Source of the DNA: an uncultured Clostridia bacterium | Lineage (GTDB): Bacteria > Bacillota > Clostridia > Christensenellales > Aristaeellaceae | Length of the DNA: 12,763 nt | Reading direction: 5' to 3' | NCBI GenBank assembly: GCA_934631985.1 | Contig: CAKTYE010000070.1 | Coordinates: 1-12,763, forward strand | Part shown: positions 7,418 to 12,763 of the stretch, piece by piece | Position numbering within the stretch: the stretch's first letter is position 1 | Layout of the letters: the number at the start of each line of letters is the position of its first letter | Position numbers and translations under genes: made by a program | The notes under the pieces: model-generated | Database searches by the model: none | Told to the model about the DNA's origin: nothing | The model's input: the letters and a program-made list of their open reading frames with translations, nothing else

Positions 7418-7474
7418 TGCTGGCCAGCTCTTCCTTGCACTCAAATCATAGCTCAAATCAGCCATGGAAGGGAG
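7418..7474 (-). repeat. Copy A of a sequence shared upstream of both - strand wall-protein genes
   Basis: Read on the - strand, 57 nt ending 32 nt before the SH3b start codon. It aligns with 11476-11535, which ends 41 nt before the amidase start. The proximal 19 nt match at 17 positions (AAGGAAGAGCTGGCCAGCA here) and the distal end shares CTCCC. The two copies differ by one 3-nt gap, and in the same frame both read LPS, then L.Y, then R/K-K-x-WPA. This favours a former coding sequence. A shared promoter is the alternative, as both contain a -10-like TATGAT or TATAGA. Confidence 0.5.
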
Positions 7475-7650
7475 TGAAGAGTTGGTGTAGAAAAAGTGAT
7501 AATAAAAGGAAATTGGTGAGAAAGGTACTTAATAGTATATCCTGCATCATTTGTAGATGATGAAGCATAAGCGTTTTGTAGCTTGGTAAGAGCAGATATT
7601 ATGCCCATTTGTGCTTTTCGGGAACGATTTGCGGAGATCATGGCTCTCAA

Positions 7651-7839
7651 ATGACTGTTTTCGTGGGCATCAATATCCATCGTGATGAATCGTCGGCAGT
7701 TAACTCACTTTTCCTTGGCACCCCATCTAAAATTTTTATTTTTTGCAATAAAAATGAAGTATCAATCGTTGAATTAATAGCAGGAGCTTCCTGCATTATT
7801 ATAGAAAAAAGGGATAGGCAGTTTAGACTAACAAATTAG
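7651..7839 (+). CDS. Possible small ORF just upstream of the SH3b gene (uncertain)
   Basis: The 466-bp spacer 7386-7851 holds no clear gene. On the + strand, 62 codons starting MTVFVGINIHRDESSAVNSL run to a stop that ends 12 nt before the SH3b ATG, as in an operon, but only a distant GGAG (14 nt) precedes the ATG. On the - strand, frames at 7796-7630 (starting MQEAPAINSTIDTSF) and 7680-7453 (starting MDIDAHENSHLRAMISANRS) are also open and overlap out of register, which suggests a frameshifted, decayed gene on that strand. I recognise neither product. A 15-nt palindrome GCAGGAGCTTCCTGC (7780-7794) lies inside. Either frame may be chance in AT-rich DNA. Confidence 0.25.
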   Translation: MTVFVGINIHRDESSAVNSLFLGTPSKIFIFCNKNEVSIVELIAGASCIIIEKRDRQFRLTN

Positions 7840-7851
7840 AAGGAGGAGTTA

Positions 7852-8931
7852 ATGATGAGAACTCGTATTCTACCACTCTTGATAACTATGCTGTTTGCGC
7901 TGTCGCTTGCATCAAATGCAGCGGCTAACGAAAATTCTAAGATGACACATGGAACAATCGCCGTAGTAAACAATCCAGATCCTAGTGATCGGCTTAACCT
8001 TAGAACAAATCCAAGCCCAGATGCTCCGACGCTTGGGAAATACTATAACGGCACCTATCTTGAGGTGTTAAGCAATGAGAAGAACGGCTGGGTGAAAGTT
8101 AGTATTTTTGATCTTGAGGGATACATGATGGCGAAATTCCTAGTGTATCCAGAGCAGCTTGAAGTTGGATCTTCGACAGTCCCATCTGTAAAAATTAACA
8201 ACATAGGGGGAACTGGCCTGAACTTACGCAAAGCACAATCGACAGATTCATCTTCTCTTGGCCTATACTCGAATGAATCGACGGTTCGGGTATTTGGCGT
8301 AAGCGAGACTTGGTGTCATGTGCAAACCGAAGATGGCAACGTTGGCTTTATGCTAAGAGAACAGCTCTCACCTGTTCTTGAGTATCAAAAAAGCAGCAAT
8401 AGCGCCGTCGTAAACAATCCCAATTCTATCGATCGCCTCAACCTTAGGACAAAGCCGAGTCAAGAAGCTCCATCGCTTGGTAAATACTATAGCGGTACTT
8501 CCGTTGAAGTTTTAAGTGGCGATGAAAACGGCTGGACAAAGGTTCGACTCCATACGTTAGAAGGTTATATGATGACCAAATATTTAGTATTTGGTCAAGA
8601 ACAATTTAAGGTCGGTTATGCTATGCCTTCTGTAAAAATCAACAATACGAAAGGTGTGGGGTTGAATTTACGCCAAGATCAATCAACAAATTCTCCCTCT
8701 CTTGGTCTATATAAGAATGGATCAGTAGTTTGTGTATTTGGAGTGAGCCAAACATGGTGTCATGTAAGGACAGAGGATGGAAATGTTGGATTTATGCTGC
8801 GAGAGAACTTATCGCCACTCCTTGAGTATAACAGAGTTTCTGCCCCCACTGGCGATGAACTTGAAGGCTCATGGTTTGGAGTGCCAGGAGATCCTATCAC
8901 AGATGACTTTATGCCCGGAGGAAATGGCTAA
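7852..8931 (+). CDS. Secreted protein with four SH3b repeats in an A-B/A-B arrangement
   Basis: A 359-residue exported protein. Residues 1-25 are a signal peptide (MMRTRILPLLITMLFALSLA, cleavage near SNAAA|NEN; no lipobox Cys). Four SH3b repeats follow: A1 36-98 (opens TIAVVNNPDPSDRLNLRT), B1 112-179 (opens VKINNIGGTGLNLR), A2 184-246 (opens SAVVNNPNSIDRLNLRT) and B2 259-327 (opens VKINNTKGVGLNLR). A repeats end in LEGYMM; B repeats carry the ETWCHV or QTWCHV core and NVGFMLRE. B1 and B2 have Cys near 155 and 303; B2 has a second Cys at 294. The tail (330-359) is Gly/Pro/Asp-rich. AGGAGG (7841-7846) precedes tandem ATGs at 7852 and 7855; the second is better spaced. SH3b arrays bind the cell wall. 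No catalytic domain is visible, so it is probably a wall-anchored binder or adaptor. Confidence 0.9.
   Translation: MMRTRILPLLITMLFALSLASNAAANENSKMTHGTIAVVNNPDPSDRLNLRTNPSPDAPTLGKYYNGTYLEVLSNEKNGWVKVSIFDLEGYMMAKFLVYPEQLEVGSSTVPSVKINNIGGTGLNLRKAQSTDSSSLGLYSNESTVRVFGVSETWCHVQTEDGNVGFMLREQLSPVLEYQKSSNSAVVNNPNSIDRLNLRTKPSQEAPSLGKYYSGTSVEVLSGDENGWTKVRLHTLEGYMMTKYLVFGQEQFKVGYAMPSVKINNTKGVGLNLRQDQSTNSPSLGLYKNGSVVCVFGVSQTWCHVRTEDGNVGFMLRENLSPLLEYNRVSAPTGDELEGSWFGVPGDPITDDFMPGGNG
7957..8832 (+). repeat. Internal tandem duplication of an SH3b pair
   Basis: Two consecutive 432-nt units (7957-8388 and 8401-8832), each coding one A-type and one B-type SH3b repeat. Conserved stretches include AAATACTATA.CGG (A) and TGGTGTCATGT (B) at matching positions. 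The A-B order is kept in both, so the pair was duplicated as a unit and then diverged, mostly at silent and surface positions. Confidence 0.85.
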
Positions 8932-9021
8932 TTCGTGCATAATATGCAGTAACCGTGATTCACCAAACTGAACATCCTATCCTGTCGAAAATAGAGAAAA
9001 AACAGGATGGAGAAGCAAAGA

Positions 9022-9094
9022 GGGGGCTGTCTCAAAATGACCAAACAAGGTCACAAGAGGCAGAGATTTTGAACGTGCGCGTTCAAAATCTCTT
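9022..9094. repeat. Structured element with IS-end-like start and near-perfect long palindrome
   Basis: It begins GGGGGCTGTCTCAAAATG, which resembles terminal sequences of some Firmicutes insertion sequences. A 5-bp stem TGACC/GGTCA (9038-9053) follows, then a perfect 14-bp stem around TGCG (9062-9093: AGAGATTTTGAACG and its complement). A TTGCTGTTT run follows, so it may also terminate transcription from the SH3b gene. No matching inverted end and no transposase are present, so it is either a solo remnant or a miniature element. Confidence 0.5.
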
Positions 9095-9138
9095 GCTGTT
9101 TCATAGCTTTCCAGCCACTACCATTCATCCAGCCTTTG

Positions 9139-9147
9139 TGATATAAT
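9139..9147 (+). promoter_or_regulatory. Extended -10 promoter of the orphan exported gene at 9200
   Basis: TGATATAAT: extended -10 with a perfect TATAAT hexamer (9142-9147), 52 nt upstream of the ATG at 9200. No good -35 is present, which suits an extended -10 promoter. Confidence 0.6.
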
Positions 9148-9199
9148 CAGATGTACAGCAAGCCAAACTCAAACAATCCTAAAAAGGAGACGCAATCTG

Positions 9200-10108
9200 A
9201 TGGCGAAGAAACAAAAAACAGAGGTAAGGAGCATCATTTATACTGTGAAACGAATTGCTGGGCTGATTCTGCTTTCCATGACAATGTTACTCCTGCCGCT
9301 GTCCGCAAACGCTCTTGAGCAATTACAGTCGTTTGTGCCGTTGTCAAACAAAAGCATTATTGCAGTACTGCAAAACAGCGGATATGAAAACTGGCATTTT
9401 TATCAACCATCATCGAGAGAAACGGACACCGATACATCATCGAGCAGCTATCTTGATCCACTAAGTACTTATCCAATCATCGCTTTCAATGGTAATAATA
9501 CATGCCTCATTGTGTTAAAGAAAATAGATAGCCAATGGATGGTTTCTTCTGCAACTAGTCAAGCAATTACGCGCGATAGATTCATTCTTACAGGTTTTTC
9601 GATAGATGAACACTATTCGGAGATTGAAAGAATTCAATATGTTTTTTTCGATTTCGAGGATGAGAATGGGGAGCTGCTGACGTTGAATTTACAGCTATCC
9701 GACATCTACCCATCCTGTTTCGCATCGATACACCGTAAGAATATGGATTTGATTCTAAATTACGATAGAGGAATAACACTGCAATTTGACTTTCCTTTCC
9801 TATCCAGATGCTCCTATGAAGTATATCCAAAACAGTATATTTCTTTCAAGGTTGACGAATTCTCTTTTGCAGAATGTCCGATAGCCATTCAAGATTTTCT
9901 TGTGCCCGCTTCGATCTCTTCGCAAAGGGAAGGAGCTGGATTATTTACCTTTCCTGATGATTCTATGGAACCTGTTCTTCAATTAAGCAAAGATGAAAAC
10001 ATAGATGTCTTTTATCAACCGCGAATGACAGATTGGGTATTGGTATACTACAAAGACAATTTGTTATTCGCTCATGGCGATGATATATCCTTGTACGATA
10101 ACGACTGA
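9200..10108 (+). CDS. Exported orphan protein, possible C-terminal SH3-like domain
   Basis: A 302-residue protein I do not recognise. A basic N-terminus (MAKKQKTEVR) and one hydrophobic stretch (19-33, IAGLILLSMTMLLLP) end in LSANA|LEQ at 38/39, a good signal-peptidase I site, so it is probably secreted; a retained membrane anchor is the alternative. The body is mixed beta-rich with many aromatic residues and no catalytic motif. The last ~55 residues (GLFTFPDDSMEPVLQLSKDE, then WVLVYY and LLFAHGDD) have the strand pattern and W-V-x-V-x-Y core of an SH3-like fold, matching the theme of its neighbours. AAGGAGA (9184-9190) lies nine bases before the ATG. A terminator follows at 10122. Cell-wall association is inference from context. 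Confidence 0.8.
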   Translation: MAKKQKTEVRSIIYTVKRIAGLILLSMTMLLLPLSANALEQLQSFVPLSNKSIIAVLQNSGYENWHFYQPSSRETDTDTSSSSYLDPLSTYPIIAFNGNNTCLIVLKKIDSQWMVSSATSQAITRDRFILTGFSIDEHYSEIERIQYVFFDFEDENGELLTLNLQLSDIYPSCFASIHRKNMDLILNYDRGITLQFDFPFLSRCSYEVYPKQYISFKVDEFSFAECPIAIQDFLVPASISSQREGAGLFTFPDDSMEPVLQLSKDENIDVFYQPRMTDWVLVYYKDNLLFAHGDDISLYDND

Positions 10109-10121
10109 TATTTGACTATCA

Positions 10122-10165
10122 AGACGCCGCTGCAAAAGAAAGAAATCTGCAGCTGCGCCTTTTTT
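10122..10165 (+). terminator. Intrinsic terminator of the orphan exported gene
   Basis: Imperfect stem (AGACGCCGCTGCA with TGCAGCTGCGCCT, two mismatches) with an A-rich loop and a run of Ts (TTTTTT), 13 nt after the stop. Confidence 0.8.
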
Positions 10166-10444
10166 ATATGAAATATACACAACATTGTTGGTTTACAAGT
10201 GTTTCAAACCAAGACAAGCTGAAATTTGCTGCCATGAATCTGATAACTTCATAAAAATGACGGGATACTCATAATCTTTTGTGCCTTTTCAAGCTATTGA
10301 GTTTGGCTATACGTTCTTTGCTACTCCTATCCGTATGCTAAAGTCTGTCCTCCCGCTTCCTAGAATAGGGTTTTTTGGACAGATTCGGGGCAGATAACAC
10401 GTAAGTATTATCTGCCCCTGCACGAACTGTAAAAGGTAATTCAC
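10166..10444. other. Gene-free spacer with hairpins
   Basis: Nothing coding is convincing here. A 7-bp stem TTGGTTT/AAACCAA sits at 10188-10212. A strong 11-bp stem GGGGCAGATAA/TTATCTGCCCC (10387-10418) lies 27 nt past the stop of the - strand amidase gene and is its best terminator candidate, though the - strand lacks a T-run directly after it. Confidence 0.4.
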
Positions 10445-11434
10445 TTAGATGGCATGGGAGTTGCCATTTGTTAAATCAATTGCTTTTTCAGTGCCATCAC
10501 CGCCAAGACTAGTCTTGACCCTATAGCAATACGTGCACGGAATACCTATATCAGAAAGCTTCTTGAATTTGTTGTTCTGGTTCAGAGTATGTCCACAGAC
10601 ATTGCATCCCTGAGTAGAAGAATCATAATCCGTTATTGCGATTGTCACATGGTTAAACGGAGTATTCATATCACGAGATGCATAGTCGCTGTAATAACTA
10701 TAGATAATGTCTCCAGCCTTTACAGATGTACTGGGAATCCTCTCAATCCACTTTTTCTCCAGAAGACGCCTACGCCCCTTGTTGGTATACGTCCAACTGG
10801 CGCTATCCCAAGAGGATGGAACGCCTGTCAATTTGTAGCACCAGCCGTCAAACATTCTCGCACCGCCTGCAAGCAAACATTGATGAACGAAGTTGGCGCA
10901 TGCACCAGTAGCTCCTTCTCGAAACGAAGTGTTTCGTTTAGGATCTGGAACCTTATTATCGCTCGCATCAGTGTTTACATTTGAGGAATGTACTTTCGCA
11001 TATGCTACCGCGTTAGCTGCGTAAAAGGTATAGTGGGTAGTGACAGTTGGATTTGTCGTTACATTGTCAGTAAAATCATCGGAAGAACCGGAACCAGTGC
11101 CACCGCCACTGCCGCCACTCCCGGAGCCGGTATAGCCAGCCAAGCTGCCGACCTTGGAGACAAAAGTGTTGAGCGTATTTTTACCAAAGTACCCATCCGG
11201 CGTTCCGCAAGCGGGAAACGCACGCTGGAAATTGATCACGGCGGTCTTGGTGTTATTGCCGTAGGTACCATCCGCGCCCTGCGTAGAATAACCAAAGTTC
11301 GTCAGCTTTTGCTGCATTTCCTTGATTTCGGAGTGGTTTTGGGTGTTGAGATCTACCTGCCACGACCGCTCGCCCGTCTTGATGTTGTATACAAACGTCT
11401 TACTGTTGGGGCCGTTGCCAGTCCAAGTTGCCAT
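10445..11434 (-). CDS. Peptidoglycan-binding Amidase_6 protein, endolysin-like
   Basis: A 329-residue wall hydrolase candidate. Residues ~33-95 are a PG_binding_1 domain (SEIKEMQQKLTNFGYSTQGA, then DGTYGNNTKTAVINFQ and DGYFGKNTL). A Gly/Ser linker (101-118) joins it to an Amidase_6-type domain (~133-310): the helix GACANFVHQCLLAGG carries candidate nucleophile Cys179, KAGDII lies at 239-244, NHVTIAI at 261-267 carries the likely catalytic His262, and CNVCGHTLNQN at 277-287 carries His282. This family is placed with NlpC/P60-like cysteine peptidases/amidases, so it probably cuts peptidoglycan. The start is the ATG at 11434, nine bases after AAAGGAGC; the frame continues to 11587 without a ribosome site. 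No signal peptide is present, as in phage endolysins released by a holin. No holin is visible in the window. Confidence 0.85.
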   Translation of the reverse strand: MATWTGNGPNSKTFVYNIKTGERSWQVDLNTQNHSEIKEMQQKLTNFGYSTQGADGTYGNNTKTAVINFQRAFPACGTPDGYFGKNTLNTFVSKVGSLAGYTGSGSGGSGGGTGSGSSDDFTDNVTTNPTVTTHYTFYAANAVAYAKVHSSNVNTDASDNKVPDPKRNTSFREGATGACANFVHQCLLAGGARMFDGWCYKLTGVPSSWDSASWTYTNKGRRRLLEKKWIERIPSTSVKAGDIIYSYYSDYASRDMNTPFNHVTIAITDYDSSTQGCNVCGHTLNQNNKFKKLSDIGIPCTYCYRVKTSLGGDGTEKAIDLTNGNSHAI

Positions 11435-11457
11435 TTTATATTGCTCCTTTAGCATTT

Positions 11458-11730
11458 TTATTTTGGCATCCAGTATGCTGGCCAGCCTTTCCTTTTGCCA
11501 TCTATAGTGTAAATCAACACGCCGATTGATGGGAGTGCAAATACTAACGCAATACGCACATAATTCGTGCGAAAATGAACACGGCAAGGTGTAGCACTAT
11601 TGAGATGCGTTATATTCTCTACCCTGGTGCATAGTCTTTTCACTGAGTGGTCGGCAGAATGGTTATTATCGGAGTTTGCCAGACGGAGCATAGCTACTAA
11701 CAAATTGACGCTTGCATGCTCGATAAACGT
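11458..11730 (-). pseudogene. Decayed reading frame resembling a DUF6273/C-type-lectin-like C-terminus
   Basis: An open frame directly upstream of the amidase gene, ending 23 nt before its ATG, with no ribosome site and only weak starts (TTG 11703, ATG 11691). It reads LRLANSDNNHSADHSV near its N-terminus, and later NYVRIALVFALPSIGVLIYT and GWPAYWMPK at the end. The spacing of LR.ANS.NN..A..V to VR.AL...LPS matches the C-terminal layout of DUF6273 and related lectin-fold proteins of Firmicutes and their phages, whose consensus has VRPAL. Several expected residues (for example Pro in VRPAL) are replaced, so I read it as the eroded 3' end of a gene that preceded the lysin. It could instead be chance. 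Confidence 0.35.
11476..11535 (-). repeat. Copy B of the sequence shared upstream of both - strand wall-protein genes
   Basis: 60 nt matching copy A (7418-7474): AAGGAAAGGCTGGCCAGCA on the - strand matches 17 of 19 positions, with an outer CTCCC in common. It lies at the end of the decayed frame above and reads LPSIGVLIY, then KRKGWPA. Confidence 0.5.
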
Positions 11731-11807
11731 TCATCTATTTCTGAAATAAAAACGATTTTGTGTTTTGTCCAGATCGATCAAACTTCACCATTGCTGATGG
11801 AGAGAGA

Positions 11808-11906
11808 ATGACCGTGTGCATAAAGGAGTCTGATATTCAGAATTCTGTGTATTTGTATGAAGATCAATCGGATTCTTTGTACGGATGTTATGAAAAGTGT
11901 AAATAA
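11808..11906 (+). CDS. Possible micro-ORF in the 613-bp spacer (uncertain)
   Basis: The spacer 11435-12047 between divergent genes holds the decayed frame on the - strand and little else. On the + strand, 32 codons (start MTVCIKESDIQNSVYLYEDQ) follow GGAG by five bases; the frame stays open upstream to a TGA at 11742, reading FVFCPDRSNFTIADGERM. It may be the tail of a lost gene. A weak promoter (TTGTAC 11877-11882, TAAATA 11900-11905, 17-nt spacer) for the gene at 12048 overlaps its end. The product is not recognised. Confidence 0.22.
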   Translation: MTVCIKESDIQNSVYLYEDQSDSLYGCYEKCK

Positions 11907-12047
11907 TAACTAAACTTGGAATAGAACGGTCTGGTATTTCGTTTAATAAACACTGGAGACTATGCCCTTCGAGACGCCGGATTGGCTCTCATCGCGTTTT
12001 GTCTTCAGATGCTCATTACGAACACCCGATGAAAAGGAGACCATTCT

Positions 12048-12647
12048 ATGAAGAGGATTCGTTTTGCCAGCTGCTTGATGGTGCTGTTCTTGCTTGTTTT
12101 GAACTTGGAAATTGCATTGGGCCAAGAACAATCCGGAATAGATGCTATTCCCCAAGACTCCGCCGATCATAGCATTGGCGCAGAGAATGCAGATGGTGGC
12201 TATGTTGTAAATCTGGAGGTTGATGGCGGGTTTCTAGCCTTAACCATTCCAGCAGATTATCAGTATCAACCTGTTGAACTAACAGAAATTGAACGCTATC
12301 CGTTCACATATACTTTTACTAATGAGAAAACAAAAACTTCGTTTTTGGTGCAAAGCTCTTTACATACTCAAAAAGATCAAAACCATCTTCTAAAGAAACT
12401 ATATGACAGAAGCAATAAGTTCATTGTTGTTTCTGATGGTGTCTTGATTGGTGAGCATACATATCTTATTTATACGAACGAACAAGCTACATATAGTTAT
12501 GGATTTCTTATTCGTACAGATGATGGATATAGCTATCAGTTCCATTACATTCTCCCGTATGATACCATTCAAGATGAAATACCAGTAGAAGCTATCTCTA
12601 TTCTATCAACTTTGGAAATTCAAGAATCCTCGGAGTATACTAATTGA
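12048..12647 (+). CDS. Exported orphan protein
   Basis: A 199-residue protein I do not recognise. A signal peptide (MKRIRFASCLMVLFLLVLNL, cleavage near ALG|QEQ at 25/26) precedes an acidic, Gln/Asp-rich segment (26-50) and a compact beta-rich domain: YVVNLEVDGGFLALTIPADY (52-71), then YPFTYTF, FLVQSS, KFIVVSDGVLIGEHTYLIY and YSYQFHYILP. The pattern of a short beta sandwich with a predicted amphipathic helix (LLKKLYDRSNKF) resembles small exported proteins of the PsbP/DUF1795 type by general shape only; no family assignment is claimed. AAAGGAGA lies eight bases before the ATG. Two hairpins follow the stop. The protein shares export and low GC with its neighbours but no obvious similarity to them. 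Confidence 0.82.
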   Translation: MKRIRFASCLMVLFLLVLNLEIALGQEQSGIDAIPQDSADHSIGAENADGGYVVNLEVDGGFLALTIPADYQYQPVELTEIERYPFTYTFTNEKTKTSFLVQSSLHTQKDQNHLLKKLYDRSNKFIVVSDGVLIGEHTYLIYTNEQATYSYGFLIRTDDGYSYQFHYILPYDTIQDEIPVEAISILSTLEIQESSEYTN

Positions 12648-12663
12648 GGTTCGAGTAGAGAAT

Positions 12664-12687
12664 AGGCATGCCCATCGGGGCATGCCT
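12664..12687. repeat. 10-bp hairpin after the exported orphan gene
   Basis: AGGCATGCCC and its perfect complement around ATCG, 17 nt past the stop. No T-run follows, so it may stabilise mRNA ends rather than terminate. Confidence 0.55.
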
Positions 12688-12698
12688 CAGACCGCTGA

Positions 12699-12734
12699 AA
12701 AACGCCATGTTTTCAAGAGAGGATATGGCGTTTT
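12699..12734 (+). terminator. Likely intrinsic terminator at the window's right end
   Basis: Stem AAAACGCCAT/ATGGCGTTTT with a 16-nt loop. The Ts of the right arm provide the T-run on the + strand, and the A-run provides one on the - strand, so it could act both ways. Confidence 0.6.
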
Positions 12735-12763
12735 AGCATACAGCAAGGAAATAAAACAAGAAA

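Noticed and set aside
10988..11452. + strand frames opposite the amidase gene
   Set aside because: The - strand reading has two recognisable domains; the + strand ones have none.
11435..11587. 51-residue N-terminal extension of the amidase
   Set aside because: No ribosome site and no signal peptide; ATG 11434 has AAAGGAGC at good spacing and starts a MA..TG sequence like its sister gene.
6802..12763. CRISPR array, tRNA, integrase or complete IS
   Set aside because: I looked for regularly spaced repeats, cloverleaf sequences and recombinase motifs and found none; only isolated palindromes are present.

Overview
The window looks like a chromosomal segment of a Gram-positive, Clostridia-like anaerobe (Firmicutes), probably host-associated. 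This rests on strong AGGAG ribosome-binding sites, a UvrA of the usual bacterial type, an XRE regulator fused to a membrane part, and abundant bacterial SH3 (SH3b) cell-wall proteins. Genus cannot be fixed from the sequence alone.

Left part (1-6801), high-GC core genes: the 3' 93% or so of uvrA (its N-terminus lies outside the window) converges through a shared terminator on an XRE-type regulator with two duplicated membrane hairpins. Divergent from the regulator is a tight + strand operon: a six-helix membrane protein of unknown function, an RsuA-type 16S rRNA pseudouridine synthase (11 nt overlap), an RsmC/YbxB-like methyltransferase (ATGA overlap) and a MalY/PatB-type PLP C-S lyase/aminotransferase. 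The operon ends in a strong hairpin. The divergent intergenic region has recognisable promoters and a perfect 19-nt palindrome that could be an operator.

Boundary (6802-7085): operon terminator, a REP-like two-hairpin repeat, then a terminator reading the other way. Base composition drops visibly here.

Right part (7086-12763), AT-richer accessory region of cell-surface genes with long degenerate spacers. Three + strand genes encode exported proteins with signal peptides: a four-SH3b protein built by an A-B/A-B duplication, and two orphans. Two - strand genes lack signal peptides and look like phage-lysis or virion-type wall proteins: a short SH3b protein whose second SH3b repeat is cut off, and a peptidoglycan-binding plus Amidase_6 protein resembling an endolysin. 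Both - strand genes are preceded by the same ~57-60 bp sequence. One copy is the end of a decayed reading frame that resembles the C-terminus of DUF6273/C-type-lectin-like proteins. My reading is that this part is an eroded island or prophage-derived wall-lysis/wall-binding locus where two similar modules (remnant plus signal-less wall protein) were inserted next to exported orphan genes. No transposase, integrase, CRISPR array, tRNA or rRNA was found.
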